A DNA stretch of 39,445 bases, taken from contig JAJRUJ010000002.1 of NCBI GenBank assembly GCA_024277855.1, forward strand, positions 1 to 39,445. Direction: 5' to 3'. Position numbers and translations under genes: made by a program. Source of the stretch: Candidatus Zixiibacteriota bacterium (GTDB lineage: Bacteria; Zixibacteria; MSB-5A5; WJJR01; JAJRUJ01). Positions within the stretch are counted from its first letter, which is position 1, and each line of letters begins with the position of its first letter. The notes under the pieces are model-generated. The model was not told the origin of the DNA. It searched no databases and saw only the letters and a list, made by a program, of their open reading frames with translations. Positions 18,287-26,176 of this stretch are shown in pieces.

Positions 18287-18386
18287 CCTTTTAATCCGAT
18301 CCGGGAGGTCGGGAAAGGCAGGAGATGTCGCCCCGGTATTACCACATAGATCACAATCGCCGATTTCCCGCGTTGCGGGTTTTTTT
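18287..18386 (+). promoter_or_regulatory. PyrR-dependent transcription attenuator
   Basis: The leader has the parts of a Bacillus-type pyr attenuator. The PyrR-binding hairpin at 18287-18318 pairs CCTTT with AAAGG and CCGA with TCGG around the loop TCCGGGAGG, which fits the known PyrR-site core (CNGNGAGG). The terminator pairs CCCGC (18367-18371) with GCGGG (18375-18379), followed by seven Ts (18380-18386). The antiterminator pairs CGGGAAA (18310-18316) with TTTCCCG (18364-18370), excluding both other hairpins. By the known mechanism, PyrR with UMP would stabilise the first hairpin, free the terminator and stop transcription into pyrR-pyrB-pyrC. Confidence 0.88.
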
Positions 18387-18404
18387 AGATAACGAAAGGC
18401 ATGA

Positions 18405-19004
<600 letters not shown>

Positions 19005-19042
19005 TCAAAAAAAAGAAACGCCCGACAAGCGATGGAACCATA

Positions 19043-20056
19043 ATGCCCAAAAGTACTCCGATTGCCAAGGCCGAAAAGAAGTCGGCCGGTTCGCGGCGAC
19101 GAAAAAAGCGACAAGCCGCGCGGTTGTCCTCCCGACACTTGCTGGGGCTGGAGAATATGCCCGCGGCGGACATTGAATTGATTATACGCACGGCGGTTTC
19201 CTTTAAGGACGTTCTCGACCGGCCGATTAAAAAAGTCCCGCCTCTGCGTGGGATGACAGTCGTCAATTTGTTCTATGAGCCATCGACCCGCACCCGCATT
19301 TCCTTTGAGTTGGCCGAAAAGCGGCTCTCGGCCGACGTGGTCAGCTTCACCACCTCGACTTCTTCGGTGCAAAAAGGGGAGACACTCCGCGATACGATTA
19401 ACAATATCGAGGCGATGAAAACCGACGTCGTGGTTATTCGCCATCGCTATCCCGGCGCGGCGCATTATCTGACTCGCTGTTGTAATTCGATTGTGATCAA
19501 CGCCGGTGACGGCGCCCATGAACATCCGACGCAGGGTCTCCTTGATATTTTCACCCTCTGGGAAATTTTCGGCTCGCTGGAGGGCAAAACCGTCGTGATC
19601 GTCGGCGACATTGCCCATTCCCGAGTAGCGCGTTCCAATATTTTCGGCCTGGTCACCCTCGGGGCGAAGGTTCGGGTCTGCGGCCCGCCAACTCTGATCC
19701 CGGTAGGGATCGAGGACCTTGGCGTCGAGGTATACTATAATCTCGACAACGCGATAAAGGGTGTCGACGCGATCAATGTCCTGCGAATCCAGCGTGAACG
19801 GCAATCGGGCGCAGTCTTACCTTCCTTGCGCGAATATACCAAACTTTTCGGCTTGAACCGATCTCGGCTGGCTGCGGCCGGTCCGGATGTCGTCGTGATG
19901 CACCCCGGACCGATCAATCGTGGTGTCGAAATGACGCCCGAAGTAGCCGACGGGCCGCAATCGGTAATTCTCTCGCAGGTAACCAATGGGCTGGCCGTGC
20001 GGATGGCCGTGCTCTATTTGCTCTGCGGCGGTGAGACAACAGTGGCGGAGAGGTAA
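19043..20056 (+). CDS. pyrB: Aspartate carbamoyltransferase catalytic subunit PyrB
   Basis: Catalyses carbamoyl phosphate plus aspartate to carbamoyl aspartate, the committed step of pyrimidine synthesis. The carbamoyl-phosphate motif STRTR is at residues 81-85 and HPTQ at 161-164. VVIVGDIAHSRVARSN and VMHPGPINRGVE are PyrB signatures. A Lys/Arg-rich N-terminal extension of about 28 residues precedes the fold. It has 337 residues. No pyrI follows, so an unregulated trimer or a PyrC-associated form is likely. It lies 38 bases after pyrR in the same operon. Confidence 0.95.
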   Translation: MPKSTPIAKAEKKSAGSRRRKKRQAARLSSRHLLGLENMPAADIELIIRTAVSFKDVLDRPIKKVPPLRGMTVVNLFYEPSTRTRISFELAEKRLSADVVSFTTSTSSVQKGETLRDTINNIEAMKTDVVVIRHRYPGAAHYLTRCCNSIVINAGDGAHEHPTQGLLDIFTLWEIFGSLEGKTVVIVGDIAHSRVARSNIFGLVTLGAKVRVCGPPTLIPVGIEDLGVEVYYNLDNAIKGVDAINVLRIQRERQSGAVLPSLREYTKLFGLNRSRLAAAGPDVVVMHPGPINRGVEMTPEVADGPQSVILSQVTNGLAVRMAVLYLLCGGETTVAER

Positions 20057-20063
20057 GAATATC

Positions 20064-21386
20064 GTGGCTGCAAAATCAACAAAATCAATATCAGTCATCG
20101 CCGGCGGCCGGATTATCGATCCGGCAACGCAATTGGACGTTATCGGTGATATCTATCTTAAAAACGGCCTGGTTGAACGAATTGAGACAAGGAAGAGATC
20201 ACTAAAGTCGGCCGAAAAGATAAAATCCGAACGCGGTGTCTATGACGCTCGGAAGAAAATCGTCGCACCGGGCCTGATTGATCTGCACGTTCATCTGCGG
20301 GAACCGGGACGCGAAGACGAAGAGACCATTTTGTCGGGGGCGCGGGCCGCCGCCGCCGGCGGATTTACCTCGATTTGCTGTATGCCCAACACCGATCCGC
20401 CGATCGACGATCAGGAAACTGTACAGTTTGTCATCGACCAGGCGCGGGACGCCGCCTGCCGGGTCTATCCGATCGGCGCGGTTACACAGGGACAGAGAGG
20501 CGAGTCCTTAACCGAGATCGGCGACATGGTCCATACCGGCGCGGTGGCGATATCCGAGGACGGGATGTCGGTCGTCTCCGCCGAAATTAAGCGCCGGGCA
20601 ATGGAGTATATCCGGATGTTTGACATTCCGGTTATCGCTCATTGTGAGGACGCGTCTTTATCGGCGGGCGGCGTGATGCACGAGGGCGCCATTTCCACCC
20701 GGTTGGGGATGCGCGGTATCCCGGCTGCGGCCGAGGAAATCATCGTCGCCCGTGATATCCAGCTGGCCCGGGCCACCGGCGCCCGGTTGCATATTGCTCA
20801 TGTCTCTACCGCCGATTCGGTGCGGCTGATCAAACGCGGCAAACGCGATGGGGTCAAGGTCACCGGTGAGGCCACTCCACATCATTTTTCGCTCATTGAT
20901 GCCAGCATTGCCGAATCGTTCGATACCAATTTGCGGGTCAGCCCGCCATTGCGTACCGAGAAAGACCGCAAGGCGATTATTGCCGGGCTGGCCGACGGCG
21001 CGCTCGATTGTATTGCCACCGACCATGCGCCCCACTCGGTCGAAGAGAAAGACAACGAGTTCGACATTGCCCCCAACGGTATGATCGGGCTGGAGACTGC
21101 CCTCGGTCTGGTCGGCAAAAATCTGGTCAACGCCGGCCACCTTGACTGGCCGCGAGCACTCAGGTTGATGACGATCAATGCTGCGAGAATCACCAATCTT
21201 CCCGGGGGTAAATTGGCTGCAGGTGAAGCGGCGGATATCGTCGTGTTCGACCCTGAGGAGGAGTGGGTGGTCGATCCTGAACAATTCTACTCCCTCTCGA
21301 AGAACTCGCCATATGTCGGCTGGACGCTGACCGGGCGGGTCAAGTTGACTGTCTGCGGCGGAAAAGTGACCCACGAAGACCGCTAA
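20064..21386 (+). CDS. pyrC: Dihydroorotase PyrC (class I type)
   Basis: Zinc amidohydrolase interconverting carbamoyl aspartate and dihydroorotate. The HxH metal motif is at residues 75-77 (LIDLHVHLREPG). Further signatures are AHCEDASL, LHIAHVST and the catalytic Asp segment ATDHAPHS. GTG 20064 is chosen because it begins 7 bases after the pyrB stop with GAGAGG upstream; longer frames run inside pyrB. It has 440 residues. The adjacency with pyrB matches bacteria in which the two enzymes form a complex, but a complex here is only inference. Confidence 0.95.
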   Translation: MAAKSTKSISVIAGGRIIDPATQLDVIGDIYLKNGLVERIETRKRSLKSAEKIKSERGVYDARKKIVAPGLIDLHVHLREPGREDEETILSGARAAAAGGFTSICCMPNTDPPIDDQETVQFVIDQARDAACRVYPIGAVTQGQRGESLTEIGDMVHTGAVAISEDGMSVVSAEIKRRAMEYIRMFDIPVIAHCEDASLSAGGVMHEGAISTRLGMRGIPAAAEEIIVARDIQLARATGARLHIAHVSTADSVRLIKRGKRDGVKVTGEATPHHFSLIDASIAESFDTNLRVSPPLRTEKDRKAIIAGLADGALDCIATDHAPHSVEEKDNEFDIAPNGMIGLETALGLVGKNLVNAGHLDWPRALRLMTINAARITNLPGGKLAAGEAADIVVFDPEEEWVVDPEQFYSLSKNSPYVGWTLTGRVKLTVCGGKVTHEDR

Positions 21387-21408
21387 GGTATATAACGGAG
21401 AGTTCTTC

Positions 21409-22059
21409 ATGTCTCGTGAGACGGTCGCCGCTCGGAAAAAGCGAATAACTAAAATCAACAAAATCCTTGCCGAGATTCACCCCGATGCGCAGACTGCATT
21501 GAGTCATCGGTCACCATTACAGTTATTGGTGGCGACAATTCTCTCGGCTCAGTGTACCGATGAGCGGGTCAATCAGGTTACTAAAACACTCTTTAAGAAA
21601 TATAAAACCGTTGGCGATTATGCCGTTACCGACCCGGAAATCCTGCAGGAGGACATCCGCTCCACCGGTTTTTTTCGCAACAAGGCAAAAAGTATCCAGG
21701 GGTGTTGTCGTGCCCTGCTGGAGAATCATAACGGAAAAGTCCCGAAATCGCTGGAGGAGTTGGTTAAGCTCCCCGGCATCGGCCGCAAAACCGCCAATGT
21801 TGTGCTTGGCTCGGCTTACGGGATTGTCTCGGGAATCGTCGTCGATACTCATGTGTCGCGTCTCGCGCAGCGAATGGGATTTACCAAACAAAAGGATCCG
21901 GTTAAAATAGAGGCCGACCTGATGAAACTTCTCCCCGAAGACGAGTGGATTGCTTTTTCTCACCGGATGATTTTCCACGGTCGCCGGGTTTGCAAGGCCC
22001 GTAAACCCGATTGTGTCAATTGTGCCGTCGGAAAGCTGTGTCCCTCCTTCACCCCATAG
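21409..22059 (+). CDS. nth: Endonuclease III (DNA glycosylase/AP lyase)
   Basis: Base-excision repair enzyme for oxidised pyrimidines. The helix-hairpin-helix LPGIGRKTANVV contains the catalytic Lys127, and VDTHVSRLAQR contains the catalytic Asp146. The C-terminal iron-sulfur cluster cysteines are at residues 195, 202, 205 and 211, spaced Cx6Cx2Cx5C as in the family. It has 216 residues, the normal size. GGAGAG precedes ATG 21409, 22 bases after pyrC, so it is probably transcribed with the pyr operon although its function is unrelated. Confidence 0.96.
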   Translation: MSRETVAARKKRITKINKILAEIHPDAQTALSHRSPLQLLVATILSAQCTDERVNQVTKTLFKKYKTVGDYAVTDPEILQEDIRSTGFFRNKAKSIQGCCRALLENHNGKVPKSLEELVKLPGIGRKTANVVLGSAYGIVSGIVVDTHVSRLAQRMGFTKQKDPVKIEADLMKLLPEDEWIAFSHRMIFHGRRVCKARKPDCVNCAVGKLCPSFTP

Positions 22060-22104
22060 GTCACGTCCGGTTCCCAGGCAATGAAAGTGTTTCACGGAAC
22101 ATCT

Positions 22105-22134
22105 TTGATGTGTATAATCAAACTATGGTATGAT
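22105..22134 (+). promoter_or_regulatory. Promoter for the HEAT/cyclophilin-like gene
   Basis: -35 TTGATG (22105-22110), an 18-base spacer and -10 TATGAT (22129-22134) with an upstream TG, an extended -10. Transcription would begin near 22141, about 20 bases before the start codon. Confidence 0.65.
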
Positions 22135-22161
22135 GACCTGATGATCGGGAGGAAATATTCA

Positions 22162-24162
22162 ATGAGGAAATTTACAACTTTGGCGGTCTTGTGGTTGCTC
22201 ATCACCGCTTTGATCTCCGGTTGTGGCCTTTTCAACGGTGGGGCCAAGGAGAAAAAACTGGTTGATATTGCGATCTGGGAAGACCAGGCCACGCTGCATA
22301 ATTATGACCTCACCGGCTATCTTGCCGATTCCGATGTCAATGTCCGTCGGCAAGCGGCCATCGCCTGTGGGCGGGTCGGCGACACCATGGCCTATGAGGC
22401 GCTGGGACGCGCGCTCACCGATCGAGACAGCGTCGTTCGCGCCAATGCCGCCCTTTCGCTGGGATTCCTCCGGTATAAACCGGCGAAACCTTTGCTCTAT
22501 CAACAGATCAAACAAGAAAAAACCCCCTTTGCTCTGGAGTATCAACTCTGGGCGATCGGGCGGCTATACGGCAAGGAATATGCCGACAGTCTCCTCATAT
22601 TTCTCGAACATCCCGCCGCCAATATCAGAGGTCAGGCCGCTCTGACCCTCGGCCTTCTTGCTCAGAAATCTGCCGCCGACCAGGTGATCGAGTTGTTGGA
22701 CGACCCGGACTTGACTGTTCGTCGTCGTGCCGCCGCCGTGCTGACTCGGCTCGATCCGAAGGATCACGAAGAGAAGATATTTGCCAAAGCAAATGCTCTC
22801 GATCCACTGGTTCGCGGTCGGATGGCTCTGGCTCTGGGCGTAACTCGGGATCCCGTGTATTACCCGCGGCTGGTTGAGATGTTAGCTGATTCGAACCGGA
22901 GTGTTCGTCTCGATGCCGCGCGAGGTTTGCGTAGTTTGCGGGATACGACCGCGGTCGACGATCTCGGTGGTTTATTGAGCAGTGTCGACGATCCGGTCGT
23001 TCTGGGACTGCTGGTTGACGCAATGGGATTGCTCTGGCAGGAGAAAAGCGCACCCTACCTCAGACCGCTGAAGACATACCCGGATATCGGTGTGCGGATG
23101 AAACTCGCTCAGGCATTCCTGCGCAGTCTCAAGAAAGATTCTTTCGCTGATCTGGCGGATTTGGCCGACGATCCTGCCTGGCCGGTTCGGGCTTTACTGC
23201 CCGCCCAGTTGGAATATTTCGCCGGTCCGGGGTGGGGGCACACCGACGGACTCGTTCGGATATTCGCCAAATTGGCGAGCGACTCCGTTCCCGCGGTCCG
23301 GGCCAGCATCATTAAGTCGGCGATGCGTTTCGGTTCCGTCGTGCGGGGTGGGGTCATCGAGGCGTTGCATGACCCCGACGAATTAGTCCGCTATTACGCC
23401 ATTACGGTGTTGCCCTTCGTTGGCGGCGCCGCCTACCTCGATTCGACGGCGGCGTGGTATGACGAGCATCGCGACGATCCGAATCCGAGTTTCCGCATGG
23501 CGGTGCTGGCCACACTCGGCAATCTTTCGCCCTCGGTGACCATCGGCGATCTGCAGCGTAAGGTTTTTGGTTGGGGAATCAACGATCCCGACCGCCTGGT
23601 CCGGGCGTATACCGCAGCCGTGTGGCTGAAATTCCGCGAAGATCATCGCGACAGCATCGGTGTTTTCGACTCGCCGATCAACGCGTCGACATACGGTGAG
23701 TATTATCGTGATTATGACCCACCGCCGCGTATACGGTTTGTTACCAACCGGGGAGAATTTGTTGTCGAGTTATATGCCAACGAAACTCCGCGTACGGCCC
23801 ATCATATCCTGTCATTGGTGAACAAGGGCTTCTATGACGATTCGCCGGTGGGCCTGAACGATGACGGCTGGACCACATATCTTGGCGACCGGCGTGCCGA
23901 CAGTTGGGGACTTTCCGATGAGACCGTCCGTGATGAGATCACTCTTCGGCGAACGGAACGAGGATCATTGGTCATGCAACCTGTGCAGCGACATGATGCG
24001 CGCAGTCAGTTCGGCATCTGTCTGACCCCGCAGCCCTTGAACGATTTTACCCGCACGGTTTTCGGCAAAGTGGTTGAGGGGATGGATGTGGTCGATTTGC
24101 TTCGCCCGCTGGACACCATCGTCAAAGCGGAGGTCATTTCTACCGATATTGTGGCACGGTAA
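22162..24162 (+). CDS. HEAT-repeat lipoprotein with C-terminal cyclophilin-like domain
   Basis: A 666-residue exported protein. MRKFTTLAVLWLLITALISGC is a lipoprotein signal with the lipobox ISGC, and GGGAGGAA lies eight bases before ATG 22162. Residues about 45-500 are tandem HEAT/PBS-lyase-like repeats of roughly 30 residues, for example SDVNVRRQAAIACGRVGD and PDLTVRRRAAAVLTRLD. Residues about 524-664 resemble cyclophilin: FVTNRGEFVVELYANETPRTAHH, GSLVMQPV, SQFGICLTPQPLNDF and TVFGKVVEGMDVVDLL. The active-site region FHRxxxxFMxQGGD is not conserved (WTTYLGDRRADSWG instead). It may be a non-catalytic peptide-binding domain. A role as an envelope scaffold is inference. Confidence 0.85.
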   Translation: MRKFTTLAVLWLLITALISGCGLFNGGAKEKKLVDIAIWEDQATLHNYDLTGYLADSDVNVRRQAAIACGRVGDTMAYEALGRALTDRDSVVRANAALSLGFLRYKPAKPLLYQQIKQEKTPFALEYQLWAIGRLYGKEYADSLLIFLEHPAANIRGQAALTLGLLAQKSAADQVIELLDDPDLTVRRRAAAVLTRLDPKDHEEKIFAKANALDPLVRGRMALALGVTRDPVYYPRLVEMLADSNRSVRLDAARGLRSLRDTTAVDDLGGLLSSVDDPVVLGLLVDAMGLLWQEKSAPYLRPLKTYPDIGVRMKLAQAFLRSLKKDSFADLADLADDPAWPVRALLPAQLEYFAGPGWGHTDGLVRIFAKLASDSVPAVRASIIKSAMRFGSVVRGGVIEALHDPDELVRYYAITVLPFVGGAAYLDSTAAWYDEHRDDPNPSFRMAVLATLGNLSPSVTIGDLQRKVFGWGINDPDRLVRAYTAAVWLKFREDHRDSIGVFDSPINASTYGEYYRDYDPPPRIRFVTNRGEFVVELYANETPRTAHHILSLVNKGFYDDSPVGLNDDGWTTYLGDRRADSWGLSDETVRDEITLRRTERGSLVMQPVQRHDARSQFGICLTPQPLNDFTRTVFGKVVEGMDVVDLLRPLDTIVKAEVISTDIVAR

Positions 24163-24228
24163 CGTATTGCGGGCAAGAGTAAGAGCCGCATGAAATTCGC
24201 CCGTCGGGTATCGCCGGAGGATAAGCCC

Positions 24229-24711
24229 ATGGAACTTTCCGCAGTCAAACTGGAATTTCCCGAGGAATGGAATATTATTTTTGGCCAATCGCACTTCATT
24301 AAGACAATCGAAGATCTTTATGAAATCCTGATTACCGGGTCGACAGAACTGAAATTCGGCGTGGCTTTTGCCGAGGCCTCGCAGGACCGGCTGATCCGAC
24401 ATGCGGGCAACGATCCGGAAGCGGAACAGGTGGCCATTGATAATCTGCAACGGGTTGGTGCCGGCCATAGTTTTCTGATTGTCCTGAAAGCGGGCTACCC
24501 GATCAATATTCTTAATGCCGTCAAAGATTGCTCCGAAGTTTGCCGCATCTTCTGCGCGACCGCCAACCAGGTCGAGGTAATTGTAACCGAAACCGCCCTG
24601 GGCCGCGCGGTGTTGGGGGTAGTCGACGGCTTGCCGCCGCTGGGCGTGGAAAATGATGAGCAAATCGCCGCACGTAAGGACTTTCTGCGGATGATCGGAT
24701 ATAAATGCTGA
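24229..24711 (+). CDS. Adenosine-specific kinase family protein (DUF355)
   Basis: Small 160-residue protein matching the adenosine-specific kinase family known from archaea (PAE2307 type). Recognisable stretches are MELSAVKLEFPEEWNIIFGQ, HFIKTIEDLYEIL, GVAFAEASQDRL, LKAGYPINILNAVK and CRIFCATANQVEVIV. ATG 24229 follows GGAGG nine bases upstream; the earlier in-frame ATG 24190 lacks a ribosome site. The biological role in bacteria is poorly known. It follows the HEAT-repeat gene by 66 bases with no terminator, so co-transcription is possible. Confidence 0.85.
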   Translation: MELSAVKLEFPEEWNIIFGQSHFIKTIEDLYEILITGSTELKFGVAFAEASQDRLIRHAGNDPEAEQVAIDNLQRVGAGHSFLIVLKAGYPINILNAVKDCSEVCRIFCATANQVEVIVTETALGRAVLGVVDGLPPLGVENDEQIAARKDFLRMIGYKC

Positions 24712-24727
24712 TTCTTTGGTCGGACGT

Positions 24728-24934
24728 ATGTTTTATCGATTAATCGGCTCGGCCCTGTTGTGGGCGGCGCGGTTTTTCCGTTTGGCGCTTGGCTGGCAAA
24801 AGTGGTCGCGGCGAATCGACTCATTGCCCCTCGGACGGTCAACCGGCATATTTGCCGACCGTATTTTTATTTGTTGGTGCCCGATCGTATTTATCTGGAT
24901 GGTTCGCGGCTTCTTTGATCGGCCCGGACGATGA
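24728..24934 (+). CDS. Small hypothetical membrane protein (68 residues)
   Basis: Not recognised. Reads MFYRLIGSALLWAARFFRL, a basic hydrophobic N-terminal segment, then a basic linker and a second hydrophobic segment FICWCPIVFIWMVRGFF. Its TGA overlaps the ATG of the next gene as ATGA. It starts 16 bases after the adenosine-kinase gene. The coupled overlap and lack of any better frame support a real gene. A membrane partner of the downstream metallo-beta-lactamase protein is possible but only inferred from context. Confidence 0.55.
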   Translation: MFYRLIGSALLWAARFFRLALGWQKWSRRIDSLPLGRSTGIFADRIFICWCPIVFIWMVRGFFDRPGR

Positions 24935-25941
24935 TCCTCTCCTGCAACAACGGGTTGAAGCTGGAGGGTCTGCCGTTTGCCCTCGATGCCACCCGCGCGG
25001 TTGATTTTTCCTACGTCTCGCACGCCCATGCCGACCATTGCGGCAGGCATAAAAAAATCCTGGCGTCAGCGGCGACGGCGAAATTGGCCCGTGTCCGTTT
25101 CGGCAAGCGCGAGTTTGTCACTCCGCCAATAGGCAGCCCGACAGAAATCGCCGGTGTGCCGGTCGAACTCTGCCATGCGGGTCATGTCCTCGGCAGCACA
25201 CAGCTTCGCCTGCGTCTCGCCGGTCGTTGGGTACTGTATGCCGGCGATTTGAAACCCAATGGCGGTCGTACCGCCCCTCCCGCCGACACGCCGGATTGTG
25301 ATGTTCTCATCGTCGAAGCCACTTTTGGTCGACCGGGATTCGTGTTCCCGCCGGTCGAGGAAACTCTCGAAAAGCTTGTCCTGGCGATCAAGCGGGCGTT
25401 CGTCCGTGGTTTGACACCGGTGATCATGGCGTATGCCCTCGGTAAGGCCCAGGAGGCGATTGCGTTGCTGGCCGGTGAAGGGTTCCAGTTCGCCTGCCAG
25501 CGCTGGGTTTATGAGATGGTCGAGGTTTATCGTGATTGCGGTATTGACCTTCCCGGTGCGGAACTATTGGATGGCGACCGCCTTGCCGGTAAAGTCGTTA
25601 TTTTGCCGCCGGGGCACGGTTCGCGCCGGGAATGGAAACTGGTCCGCAATCCTTTTTCCATTTTTCTTACCGGGTGGGCGCTGGACAATTCGCGTCGCAA
25701 CTCGGCCGATTTGGTCCTGCCCCTTTCCGATCACGCTGATTTTCAGCAACTCCTCGAGTTTGTCAAACAGACCGACCCGGCATTGGTGTGCACCCATCAC
25801 GGCTATCCCGAATTTGCCGCCATCCTGGCCGAACAAGGGCGGCAGGTGTGTCATCTTGAAAGAGGAGACGCAGTCGATTTGCTTACCGGCCGTAAAGTGA
25901 ACCGACAAGGCTCAAATGATCTATTCCAAAATCCTGCCTGA
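24931..25941 (+). CDS. Beta-CASP metallo-beta-lactamase-fold nuclease-like protein
   Basis: 336 residues with the zinc motif HAHADH at residues 31-36, then ELCHAGHVLGS (motif 3 His) and LYAGDLKPNGG (motif 4 Asp). The beta-CASP part has VEATFG (Asp/Glu motif), SDHADF (motif B-like His) and CTHHG near the end. The family includes RNA-processing exonucleases/endonucleases (CPSF73, RNase J relatives) and ligase-associated exonucleases. No ligase or helicase gene is next to it, so I keep the call general. The start ATG 24931 is coupled to the small upstream gene. Confidence 0.85.
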   Translation: MILSCNNGLKLEGLPFALDATRAVDFSYVSHAHADHCGRHKKILASAATAKLARVRFGKREFVTPPIGSPTEIAGVPVELCHAGHVLGSTQLRLRLAGRWVLYAGDLKPNGGRTAPPADTPDCDVLIVEATFGRPGFVFPPVEETLEKLVLAIKRAFVRGLTPVIMAYALGKAQEAIALLAGEGFQFACQRWVYEMVEVYRDCGIDLPGAELLDGDRLAGKVVILPPGHGSRREWKLVRNPFSIFLTGWALDNSRRNSADLVLPLSDHADFQQLLEFVKQTDPALVCTHHGYPEFAAILAEQGRQVCHLERGDAVDLLTGRKVNRQGSNDLFQNPA

Positions 25942-26049
25942 CCAGGCCTCGCCGCCGGTCTGCTGATTTTCCGCGAACTGCCGGTAATCAAACGACCTCC
26001 GGGCCTCGGCTTCGCGCTGTTAAACATCTGTTTTTTATAGTCATCGACC

Positions 26050-26075
26050 CGATCGCACCTTCTCAGATGCGGTCG
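26050..26075 (+). other. Inverted repeat in the leader of the PilZ-PilT gene
   Basis: CGATCGCA (26050-26057) and TGCGGTCG (26068-26075) pair over 8 bases with one G-T wobble and a 10-base loop, about 100 bases before the next gene. No T-run follows. It could be a weak terminator for the upstream gene or a leader structure. The conserved GEMM c-di-GMP riboswitch core is not present. Confidence 0.4.
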
Positions 26076-26176
26076 ATTCCTTTCCGTCGCTGGACTGTGC
26101 CGCCAACTGGCCGATAATTTTACAGGGGGTGTTTTTGCCCGCAAAAGCCATTGGCAGTAAAACGGAGGGTTGAGAG

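Noticed and set aside
20658-21461. Minus-strand open frame of 267 codons opposite pyrC
   Set aside because: Shadow of pyrC, which has intact dihydroorotase motifs on the plus strand.
26040-26176. c-di-GMP (GEMM) riboswitch upstream of the PilZ-PilT gene
   Set aside because: The conserved GEMM core and tetraloop-receptor segments are not present; only one simple inverted repeat is seen.
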